DNA from: Rhodeus uyekii
Taxonomy: Eukaryota > Chordata > Actinopteri > Cypriniformes > Acheilognathidae
NCBI GenBank assembly: GCA_037043235.1
Contig: JAWRVZ010000237.1
Span: 552,501-616,500, forward strand
DNA: 64,000 nt
Direction of reading: 5' to 3'
The position numbers and the translations under genes are program-made. This document shows positions 13,501 to 26,497 of the stretch, piece after piece. Under the pieces are notes generated by a model. That model searched no databases, had not been told where the DNA came from, and saw only the letters and a list, made by a program, of their open reading frames with translations. Within the stretch, counting starts at the first letter, position 1, and each line of letters begins with the position of its first letter.

Positions 13501-16500
13501 ATATAAACACACACAAGTTCATATAGTTTTGATTTGTTATATAGTACATGCATATATAAATGTGGTGTTTATATCGGATAAAGTTGGGTATATAAATTCT
13601 GCATGAAATCAATATGGAAGATTTTTGTCTTTTGGTATGAATATGTCAGTCTCACTGTGATCTATAAGCTCGTGCTCCAAAACAATGATATAATTCACAT
13701 CTAGAAGATATAAGCATTCAAAACTCAGTCTTTCACTTCCTCCAATAAGGATCAATGATTTTGATGACATCATCCGCACTTGAGCTTCTCGTCAGATTTT
13801 CTGTCCAATCAAACGCTCTCTAGAATCTGAAGCTCCGCCCCTTCATTATAAACAGAGGCTGAAGCTGCGTCTGAAATCAGTCACTCGTTCACACACTGTT
13901 TTCTACATGATGAACGGCTCATAGTCACTATATCGGGGACAGGGAGGATTCAGACAGTGGGAATATCTTTCATTGGGGAATGAAGTCTGGATTGACGTTA
14001 GTGTCAGTGAAGCGCCACAGATCCAGAGACCCGACAGACCAGAGCGGATCATGTGATGGAGAAACACATCCACCCGTTTGAGTTCTGCACACAATCATGT
14101 GTTTTAAAGAGAGATGGAGGAGATTAGAGGAGAAACGGAGAGAGATCAGGAGGAAACTGCGGCTTTATGGAGATCAACAGCTCTGAGCTGTGATAGAAAC
14201 TAAACGCTATTGGCTGTTTAAAAAGGTCTATTAAAATCAGGGTATCTTAAAAGGCAGCATGATTTTACAGCCTTCATGTGGGCAGTAGACCTTTTCCATG
14301 GTATGATCCTGTTAAAACCATACATTATGACCCACTTCATGACCCACATCATTGTGTAACTCATTCTATACTTGTCTGACGTTTTGAGGAAATTGTGTTA
14401 AAGTTAAGCGCAGTCATGAGGTTTGCGAGCTGTTCGGTTCAGTGTGGACCCCTTTGTGGTAGAAGTGATGGGTTATTGTGTCTGTGCCAGGAGGAATTCA
14501 AGAAAATACACTTCCTTGTGAATGATGTTTTTCACACATACGTGCTCATAACGTTTATTAAGAGAACTTTTTCATTATGGTTGTGATATTTACCACTGAA
14601 TTTTTACATTCATCATCTTTTAAAAAGAAATACTATCTGAATGATCTCTGAAACATTCTAGCACCTCTCATGTTTTTTGCCTTGTAAGATGAATCGCTTG
14701 TTGCAAAAAAGAGTCTGCTAATTCAGTGGTCCCCCCCCCCCCCCCCCCCCCGGTCAACAATCTCGAGCGGGCACCGGTCTGCGGCAAAATTATCTCACGT
14801 TTACCGGTCCGCGGTACAAAAAAGGTTGGGGACCACTGTGCTAATTGTCTGAATGTAAATGTACTTTAAATATGAAACTAAAGCCGCCAGTAGGTGGCGG
14901 CAAATCACTGTCTTAATGAGGGAGTCATTGGATCATTCATTCGATTCATTCCAATGGCTGATTTTGGAACGAAACGCCACTCTCTGTTGCTTCGGAGATG
15001 CACAACAGTTTTGTTTGGAATCGCAGTGGATGGGTTACATTGTGAGCGAAATTGTGTTTGCAATGTTGGAGAATATAATTAAAGGTTTGTATGGAGAATG
15101 GAAGGTGTTTTTATTGTATTCTGGTAAATCTCTGCTGTTAGTTGTTGCACATATGCCTTTTGTTGTTAGCAAACATATACAGTGTGTGTACATTTATATG
15201 TACATAAAATCGCTTCATCAAATAAATCTCCATATTGGCTGTTGGTTTTCTTGATACTCGCTTTTTTGCAACCCCGAGGCCGTCGACATAACCGGGTTCC
15301 ACTGTATTTTTATTGCCAAAATTCAGCTAAAACAGACAATATTTACAATGTTGTTCTGTCTAATGTTAGCTTTTATTGAATTCTTGTATAAAACCAATAT
15401 AAAACTAACCAACACATTTGCGATATTGCTGACAATTGGTGAAACGGCACTTTTTCTGGTGATATTGTTATTCTATATTATATAAATTAGAGACACAAAC
15501 TCAAATGCGGCAGTTTTTGCCCCATATATTGAGTTTTGTTGTCATTCTAATAGCATTTTACGAGTTTGGCTTTCACATTACCATATTATCTATCATCTCG
15601 CATTTACATGTTTTCCTGATCTTTTTAAAATTATTTCAGCAAATACTTTCCTGAGCTGTTTCTTTTCTCATGTCATTCATCAGGTCATCCAGTTTGCTTT
15701 GAGGGACTATATCCAGTACTGGTACTACACACTGAGTGATGATGAAACGTTCCTCTTAGAGATCCGTCAGACGGTCCAGAACGCCCTGGTCCAGTTCTCC
15801 ACCAGGTGAGACGCATCTCTCCCTCACATCTGCTTTACAATCATCGTTTTCCAACACCTAACCACAAACCAAACACTGCATTCAGATGCTCTTACTCATT
15901 TTCCTTGGTAAACAACGTTGAAATGGAGATGATTCACTGAGGCTCAATCTTTCCCATCCTCAGGTCTAAAGAGGTGGACTGGCAGCCGTATTTCACCACC
16001 AGACTGGTGGATGATTTTGCAACTCATCTGCGTGTTTTCAGGAAAGCTCAAGAGAGGCTGAATGAGAGGGAAGATCCTAAACAACGTAATTATCATTCTT
16101 TCCTCTCAATTCACATGGTCTGCAACTCTAGCCATAAGGTTTTCAATGAATGGACCGATTAACCCAAGAAAAGTTGTTGGCTGTAATAAATAGTTGCTTT
16201 CCTAATGCCTCATTACTGAATAAAGGGAGCTTGATTTGAATGTGAGCATGTGCGTGACGTTGTGTGTGTGTTTGCGGCAGGCGACGCTCCAGACGAGCTG
16301 CTGGACTCGTTTTTTGAGGCGGAGGTGGAGATGGAGAGGACTATTTGTAGAGACGTGGTGTGCATGTCACACAAGGATGAAGAAGGTAAGACTTAGTCAG
16401 ATTTGTGTCTATAGACCGATCAAAGACTCCAGGCCAGTGATTCAAGGCGTATTTTATGTCAACAATAGTAATGAATAACTTGTACATGTTGATCTTATAG

Positions 16501-19500
16501 GTCAGATAAGCTGAAAGACTTGATTAGCAGAATATACAAACACACACCCAGTTCTAAAGGCAGTGAAACGCTTTTGTGACTGACATGCAATCAGAGAAAA
16601 CAAGAATGACCGTTTTGGGTGGAATCCTGCTGTGTGTGCGTGTCTATATATATATATATATATATATATCTCAATAATTACATTAATTTGCAAAACATCT
16701 GCAGTCTACCATCATCAGATGAATTATAACTAATTATTTACTCACGCTTGTGTCTTTTCAACCACAAATGATTTTCTTTATTCTGTGGATTTCCAAAGGA
16801 GTTGTGATGAATGTTCAGTTCATGCTGCTTTTGCTTCAAACACGGATGTGAAGGGATGAGGAACAGGAGCTTTTGAATTTTTCAAAAATGCACAAAGTAC
16901 ACCATGAAAGTAGTTTTTTTTTATGACTTGTGCGTTACGTTACAGGACTTCTGAAATCATTCAATACAGGGTACCTTAAAAAGTCTTGAAAACCAGTTTT
17001 ATAGTATTTACGGTCATCAAAATATATATACGTTTTAAATATATCAAGTGGTGTAATAAATCTTGAAATGATAAAGATTTTTGGATTGAAAAGCAGGAAT
17101 CAGGCAACAGTTTCAGAGGAGTTTGCAATCAATAAATCCTGCACGTTTATGCTGCGCGATTGCTTCATAATCTGCTGTTTACTTTCTGGTGTTTATATTG
17201 CAATGTGTTGTAAAAGTGCATATTTTATCTCCCTGAGTTGTAAATAAAATAAGATTCCCGAGGCTTGTTTATAATTAAAAGTTCCATATTATGCACACAA
17301 ATCTAGTTTAACTCTATCTGGCATTGAATTCAGTGTAAATAGTAGTTTCTCTCTCTGTCACTGTAAGGAAAGCCTGAGAACATAATTCAACACATTCAGT
17401 GCATCGTGTTTACTAGTATCGACACCATAATCAGTGATTGATTCATGTTTGTTCATTAATATTTTCAATACCTATTGAATGAAACATGTCTTGAGTGTTT
17501 TAGGCTTGCAGGATCATGTTTTGATGATAAGCAGCACTAAATCCCTGTTTAATGTGTGACTGTCTCTTTAAATTAGACTCTGAGATGCAGGATTTGTTTT
17601 GAGATTGTGTTTGTTTGTTCTGAGTGGATACACAGCATTCATTTTATTTGCGCAGATCTTAAAAAGCCTTGTATTGGATTTAAAACCTGCCATAGCTTTG
17701 GTTGAGGATCAGACTGTTTGACTTCAGCGTGTTTTTTTTGCAGGTTACTTGCGGGATCTTTGTGAAGTGCTGCTCTACCTGTTACTACCTTCTGGAGATT
17801 TCCACAACAAGAATATGAGATACTTCCTCAGGGTGAGACATAAACAAATGCTAAATGGTAATACCTTGAGATACGAGCATAATCCGTTCCAGGACGAGCT
17901 CGTAACTCGAGTTGCTCGTATCTCAAATCATTTTTCCCATAAGAAACAACAGAAAAAAAATTAATACGTTCTGGGCCTATAAAAAACTCCCTTATTAGTG
18001 CTAATAACAATGGAAAAAAACATGTTTTTAATTGCTATAGAGACACATACACACACACAAATTATAGTACAGTAGAACCCCGACTTACGAAATTAATCCG
18101 TTCCGAGGTTGGTTTCGTATGTCGAACTTTTCGTATGTCGGTCAGACTTTTACATGTTAATTACCTAATCCGTTCTAAGCCCTACAATAACACATTATTC
18201 AGCATGGGATGAAGCGCATCACAACTTCATACTTCTCAATTATCTTTCTTTTCGACACAATGAAAAGTACCCTCTTCTTACTTCAGCAACAATCTTCACA
18301 TCCGTGGTTACTGATTAGAAAAAGGTTTATGCTAATAGCAGAGGCTGGTGGGAGCGCTGCTGACCAATAGGAGAGCAGGATTGTAAAAAGTGTTCCCCTT
18401 CTTACATGGACTATTCCAGCCATCCCTGTCATTCAGTGCGAAATGGACTATTCTAAACTTTCCCTCGGAGTTCAGGAAGTGTCGTGACAGAAGAGAGCTG
18501 ACGGATGATTAAGGTAAAAGAGATCGGCTGAAGATTGTATATAGTTTATTGAGTGAAATACAGGGAATTAGTGCCAATCGTTGAGGTTTTATCGATCTAT
18601 GCACCTTTAATAAACACCAGTTTTGGATTATTCCCTGAGTGAGACAACATTGTTCTGACCGGACAAACTGTAGTCTTCATCCAACCCGAACCAAAACCAG
18701 CGCGAATATCAAAACAAAACTCGGAAATCGTCGCCTCTCCGAGATTTCGTTTTTCGCATCTCGATCATTTTGTCGTTACTCGGGCGGAAAAAAAACGAAA
18801 TCTTTTATCGTATGTCGAACTTTTCGTACGTAGAGCGTTTCGTAAGTCGGGGTTCTACTGTATATAAGGATTCCTGTGCTCGTATCTCAAATATTTACTC
18901 GTATCTCAAAGCAAAAAATTGCTCGAAGGCTTGCTCGTATCTCAGAACACTCTCATATAATGTTTAAATAAAAACTGATAAAAATAAAAGTTTATTACTA
19001 ATATGAATAAATGCTATTTAAAGTAACACTCATTGTGATTTAATCTGCTGTAAAGTTATTTTCCTTTCAAATGCGGCTTCATTTGGAGAGAGTTTCCTGT
19101 GTATCACAGATGCTGTTGATGCAGCTCAAGCAGTATTTAGTCCTTTAAGACACGTAAATCTGGGATTTACGGGAAAGCAGGATTCTGAGATCAGGACTTG
19201 TGAACTCCTGAAGTGCTTATGTGTTCCTGACAGGCGTTGCCGCTGAGACGACCCCATTACAGCTGATGATGATTAACTGATTGATTGTTTGCTGTCCTGC
19301 AGGAGATTTTGGCCAGAGGAGTTCTGCTGCCCTTAATTGACCAGCTCAGTGACCCGGATTACATCAATCAGTTCGTCATCTGGATGGTGAGACCTGCTCT
19401 GCTCGTATAGAAGAGAAGTGTGTTGCAAATAGATTTGCTTTCCTTTTTTAAATATGTTTGTGTGTGTTTAGATTCGTGACTCAAGCTGTAACTATGAGGC

Positions 19501-19624
19501 CTTCATGAACATCTTAAAGCTGACGGATAAACCGCCCGAGTTGGAGGCCGTCAAAGACAAAGTCGTGGAGGAGCTTCTGCATCTCCGCTCTCTGGACACG
19601 AGCGCAGACGGTAGACACACACTC

Positions 19625-19710
<86 letters not shown>

Positions 19711-21868
19711 TAAATGGCACTTCTTTCTTTTGGCTGGAAAATAAACAAAGAATTCTAGGGTTTATTTGGGAAAATATGACGGCAGGTTCCTGGCTTTACA
19801 ATAACAAACATTGTTTACTCTTCATTTTTGCTCTCTGTCTGTCTCAACCACCCCCCCCCCCCCACCTCTTTTTTTTTTTGTTGCTCTCTCTGTTCCCCCC
19901 CCCCTCTCTCTACTCACAGATATCAATATAATAAAGAATCAAATCAATAGTTTGCTTTTTGTGAAAAAAGTCTGTGAAACACGGATACAAAGGCTACAAT
20001 CAGGAAAGGTAAACAAATCCCATTTACACTTCCTGTATTATATTTCATAAATATTAATGAAAAGCATGAATCATTTTTGGAGTAACATAAATAAAAGATT
20101 AAAGAATTGCTCCTAATGCATTTTCAGTCTTCGGTACTGTATTTTAATGCATTTATGTTTTGTGGGAATTTGTTTTATGTAATGAGGAAAATTCTACAGA
20201 TATATCCAGACAATTTAAATAATAAATAATTGTAAGTATTAAGTAATTATTAATAATAATGTTTATGGAAAACACAGAAATAACTATTTTCCAAAAACAT
20301 TATTATTATAACATTATTTAATGCTTACAATTATTAAAATTGTCTATATATAATATTTAATTATTATTTAAATAATTGAGTTATTTAATATTAAACTTTT
20401 TATGAACTTTTCAAATATTTTAATCGTTAACGGCGATTAATCAGTTGTTTTGAAAATGAACATTTCACCCTCAGAATGACGATTTTAACATGTTTTGTTT
20501 TTGCCAAACAGGAAGTTGATGCTTTGAAACTCGCAGCTAATTTTGGGAAGTTGTGTGTGATTCCGTTGGAACATATCCTGGTGCATAACATCGCGCTGCA
20601 GTTCTTCATGGGTGAGTCCAGACGGGTGCACACGAACTCTCCGCTCGTTTGAAACGTGTCATCAGCTTTCTCTCTCTCTCTGTAGACTACATGCAGCACA
20701 TGGGGGGGCAGGCGGTTCTGTTCTTCTGGCTGACGGTGGAGGGGTACCGGGTCACGGCGCAGCAGCAGTTGGAGGTCCTGCAGAGCATCCAGAGAGATGG
20801 AAAGAAGCAGAGCAGCCAGACGACCAAAGGACTGCTAAGAGCCGCGGCGGTGGGCGTCTACGATCAGTACCTGTCCGAGAAGGTGAGAGCAAAACTGAGG
20901 TTTGTCTCGGCGCATGGCGGTATAACAACATATACAGTAATACCTTGAGATATGAGCATAATCCGTTCCAGGACGAGCTCATAACTTGAATTGCTCGTAT
21001 GTCAAATCATTTTTTCCCCATTAGAAAAAAAATTTAACCGTTCCAGTCCTCTAAAAAACTCCCTTATTAGTGCTAATAACAATGGAAATAACATGTTTTT
21101 AATTGCTGTAGAAACACACACACATACACAATTTTATATAAGGATTCCTGTGATGTAAAATAAAATGTGGTTTTAATTATGAGTTCTTTAATTCGAGACA
21201 CACGATACAGTAGCGGATAATGGAGGAGGAGGAGGGATTATGTAGATAACACAATACAGAAGTGTAGTGTTTGTTCCCGTGTTGTGTGTTGATAGACTCA
21301 GAAGCTCATATTTATTATTATTGAACACTCATAACTCGTGCTGCTCCCAGCTTAATACTGGTGAATCACTCGTTGCCCCCGGTAACCCCCGCTGTAAAAC
21401 CAAGCTGCCTCTAGTGGAGATCATATGCAATTACACCATAGATGTATATAACACACACCACAGACTCGAGGGAGATGCTTAGGGAAGTGGACACATAGCA
21501 TCCGCATCTGTAAGCTGCTCGTATCTCAAATCTTTACTCGTATATCAAAGCAAAAATTGCTCGATGGTTTGCTCGTATCTCAGAACACTCGTATATCGGG
21601 ATGCTCGTATCTCAAGATATTACTGTATATCGGCTTTCCTGTAGCTCAAACAGTGGAGTGACGCTTTGATATAGTTGTGTTATTAGACATACGATTTAGT
21701 TTCACTCGTTTTATTGTCTGCCAAAAAGTATTATGTTTGACTAAAGATTTTTCTAGTTGACTAGCAGACGTTAATTTAAGCCAATAGTCGACTAATCACT
21801 CATTTATATTTCATTTCTTGAATATATATATACTAGGGGGGAATACTAAACCATAATTGGCATTTAAA

Positions 21869-21899
<31 letters not shown>

Positions 21900-24800
21900 T
21901 ATTAAAGGCTTTCCTGGATCTTCACCAGTAGAGAGTGGCGCTTGCAACATCAAGGTCTTGGGTTCGATTCCCAGGGAAAGCAAGAACTGATTAGAATGTC
22001 AATGTGTTTCTTGAATGCAATGATTAAAGCGTCTGATAAATGCATGAATGAGAATGTAAAAAATATTGTGTCTCTGCCTTTTTTCACATTGAAATCTTTT
22101 CCGCTTCATTTTTTTTTTCCATTGAGGTCATGAAAACACGTTAGTCAGACGATCACTTCCTGTCTAGCAGGTCCATGAAGTGATGATTGACAGGTTCTTT
22201 TTCCCACAGGCGTCTCCTAGGGTGCAAGTGGATGAAGCGTCCGTAACAAGACTGTCTCTGAAACTCAGCAAAGAGGATCCCACCCCGGAGATATTTGATG
22301 AGATCCAGAAAAAGGTCTGTTTTCTGTGCATATGAGTGATCTGTGTTTTCTGACCAGTATCACCAGTACATCTCTCTAACCGAGCTCACTTTTCAGGTGT
22401 ATGATATGATGTTGAAGGATGAGCGGTATTACCCGTCTTTTCGGCAGCACCCGCTGTATGTGCGGATGCTGGCGGAGCTGGACATGCTGAAGGAGCCCAG
22501 TTTCAGGGGATCTGATGACGGAGACGGAGGTGAGAAACACACACGGGATCAGATCGCTCCTACGGCTACGTCTACATTACATCCAGATACATCTTAAAAC
22601 GCCATTTTTCTTTCAAAATGTTCTCTTTCCAAACTAGCCTTTTCAAGTGTTTTCCAAAAGACGTGACGACACTGACATGATCGTTTTATCAGCTAAATCT
22701 CTCACCGCTCACTGATGCATTTAAGTCACACTCAATCCACGTATGATCTAAAACACAACTGCCGTCACAAGGGCAAAGTCAAGTACATTTTATGTAATCT
22801 TGGCAGAAATCTTATATAAAGATTATAAAAAGTAATATTATTAATCTATAACTACAGTGTGAAATTGAATGGCACATAGCAGGTATAAACATGGATATCT
22901 CTTGGTACAATATATACGTCACATGACTCATTTATGCACTTAGGAGAGCGTTGTCCAATGCTTTTTCAAATGCATCTGCATTAGTGTCGACATTAGCATA
23001 AGATTAATGATGATTTCTCTGTTTCTCCAGAGTCATTCAACGGGTCTCCAACAGGAAGCATTAATTTAGTATGTGAAATAAAACGTATCTATATATACAT
23101 GAATGGTGCTGAAAGTGTTGGGTTTGTTTGTAATAAATGTCTGTTTTGCAGTCATTAGATGATCTCAGCAGCGGGAGCGTGGATGAGTCTGCGCAGCTTC
23201 ATGCCTTTATCTCTGATACAGGTGAGGATTTACCTGCTGTCGTCCAGTTTAACACATAAATACTGTCCTAATCATTCGCTGTGCGTCGTCATTTCTGTCT
23301 GGTTGCTTATCGCTCATCATGGCTGGACAAAAACTTGCATAAGCATGATTGAATTCTGGTTTTGCTGAGTCTCGAACAGTAGAGAGTGGCGCTTGCAACA
23401 TCAAGGTCAAGGGTTCGATTCCCAGGGAAAGCAAGAACTGATTAGAATGTCAATGTGTTTCTTGAATGCAATGATAAAAGCATCTGATAAATGCATGAAT
23501 GTAAATGTAATCGCTATGTATGCATTGCATGTGGTCTGACGAGGCTAATCGAATTAATCTAATTTCACCCTAATATCAAAAGAAAAGAGTTTTTTTTTAT
23601 TATTATTATAAAGAAAATTAAGGTAATGTGCATTTTGGGGGGAAATGTCCTTAAATGTCATGGAAATAATGTTACAAATATCTCAATGGTCATAAAACAA
23701 GCTTCATCGTCTTTATGCATAATATAATTTCCTTTTCCTTTTTGATTTTAGGGTGAAATATCCTCCCTATTTTCACTTGCATGTGTTCTTTGAGTTCTGA
23801 TTTCTATCAATTCGATTAGATTCTTTAAATGTGTTATTTCTGAAGCCTCGGAGCTGTTTAGTTGAATGAAAGTAAGTCTCTGTGATTTAAAGAGATGTTC
23901 CTCTCTTCTCTAGTCATCACTTCTTTCAAGCTTCATTTATTTAAAGGATACTTTAAACACTTTTCCTGCCACTTTTCATTCCTGTTCTGTGACACTATCA
24001 GCCCATCAAGCTGGTTTCTTTATTTTCTTACATTCATTTTCTTTCCTTCTGTCACTTTGTGTTCTGTCGTCCTCTCTCTGCTGTATGTCTGTCTTGTCGT
24101 TCATGTTGTTTTCCCCCTGCCGGCTCTTGCACCGTCATTTCCATCGCTCCTGCCTCTCTGTAGTTGATGCTTTTCTAAACCACCTTCCTATGGCAGGCGT
24201 GTGTAACGATCACGGGAAGACGTACGCCCTCTACACGGTCACCGTCATACGCAAGAACTCTGATGGCAGTGAGGACGTCTGGAAGACGTACCGCCGCTAC
24301 AGCGATTTTCACGACTTCCACATGCGCATCATAGAGCAGGTGAGAGAAACGAGGGAAAAGCTGAAGAATGTTACCTATGAAGGAACATCAGACGGCTCTT
24401 ATCAGGGCAGATTGTTGTGCTGTCCTAAAGCTATGCAGGTTTTTACACCTTTTTTACTATATACAGTAATACCTTGAGATACGAGCATAATCCGTTCCAG
24501 GACGAGCTCGTAACTCGAATCACTCGTATCTCAAATCATTTTATCCCATAAGAAATGACAGGAAAAAAATGCATCCATTCCGGCACTCTAAAAAACTCCT
24601 TTATTAGTGCTAATAACAATGGAAAAAACATGTTTTTAATTTCTATAGAGACACACACAAAGTTATAATATATAAGGATTCCTGTGATATAAAATGTGGT
24701 TTTAATTATGAGTTCTTACCTTCGAGACAGACGATACAGTAGCGGCTAATGACGGCATGTGAGGAGGAGGAGGAGGGATTATGTAGATAACACAAACACA

Positions 24801-25276
24801 ATACAGAAGTGTAGTGTTTCTTCCCGTGTTGTGTATTGGATAGACTCAGAAGCTCATATTTATTATTATTGAACACTCATAACTCGTGCTGCTCCCAGCT
24901 TAATACTGGTGAATCACTCGTTGCCCCCGGTAACCCCCGCTGTAAAACCAAGCTGCCTCTAGTGGAGATCATATGCAATTACCCATGAATGTATATAACA
25001 CACACCGCGGGAGATGCTTAGGGAAGTGAATGAACACGTGAAGTGAAGGAGTGAGGCGCCATGATCTGCTCCGAGTGCTGGACATCTCTAGCGTCGGCGT
25101 CTGTAAGCTGCTCGTATCTCAAATATTTACTCTTATCTCAAAGCAAAAAAATTGCTCAAAAGGATTGCTCGTATCTCGGAATACTCATACACTCGTATCT
25201 CAAGGTATTACTGTAATTATTTTTTTTACTATTTTTATTATGCGTTTCTTTCGTATTATGTAATGTATAATAGTAA

Positions 25277-25307
<31 letters not shown>

Positions 25308-26463
25308 TAATCTGAATAACTTGAATGCAGTACAACAAACCACCCTGATGTATGAATTCTTGACAGTTGTAATAAATTTAGCAAGGTTTTTTCAATGATA
25401 AATTGTCATTTCATCCCAACCACCCTCATGAAAAACATTAAATAAATGTATTGTTGTTATTTGAAAATTGGAGATTAATATTCTCTGTAAGCAAAATTTT
25501 AGTTTTACAAAAATCTGAATTTAATCAAACTTAAAATATATATGGATTCCGCATTTATTGGTTTCATAATCTGATTTTAATCCACATTTTTGTGTTTTCT
25601 GATTCTGATGTTATCCTGATTGTGCATTAATTTTAAGCATAATATAATATGCCAAAAGTGAAGTTTACTGACATTGGTAATTTATATCATCATTATCCTA
25701 AATATTTACTAAAGTAACATGAAAGGTATGGAGGAAGTGTAGAAAAACTAGTGTTTTAATTCTGCAAACAGATTCCATATTAGTCTGGATATGCTTAAAA
25801 ATGTGCGAACAAAGTCGTTTGCTGAGATCTGTGTCCTATCTTTAGTTTGAGAGCCTTGGTCCGATTCTCAGGCTTCCTGGCAAAAAGACTTTTAACAACA
25901 TGGACAGGGAGTTTTTGGAGAAAAGGAAGAAGGACCTCAACTCGTATTTGCAGGTGGGTCAGATCAGGACGCGTGTTTATTTTGGGCTCTGCGAGCTCAG
26001 GTGTGCTGAGAGCTGAGTTTGTCTTCCAGCTGCTGTTGAATCCTGAGATGGTGAAGGGCTGTCCCATGCTGATTCCCTACGTCTACGACTTCCTGGAGAA
26101 CAAAGCGTACAGCAAAGGCAAAGGAGACTTTGCTCGCAAGGTGATAAACACCACTTTCACATGCAGAATATATGCGGTGGAAATGCAGATATAGCCAGAA
26201 TTATTGTGATATAAAACAATCTAGGCATGTTTTTCATCATTTAAATGCAAGGAACGATCATCTTTACCCATTTTTATTTAAATGCAACTTCATAAAACAT
26301 AATTAACTGCATATAATACTGTTCAAAAATTGTGGTCAGTAAGATTTTTTTTAAATGTTTTTGTCTCTTCTGCTCATCAAGACTACATTTGTTTGATCAA
26401 AAATACAGTAAAAATAGTAATACTGGTGAAATATTACAATTTTAAACAGCTGTTTTCTATGTG

Positions 26464-26497
<34 letters not shown>

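Noticed and set aside
23989..24477. 162-codon frame covering snx13 exon 18
   Set aside because: Only 24164-24339 is exon; the rest is the upstream intron and read-through past the donor.
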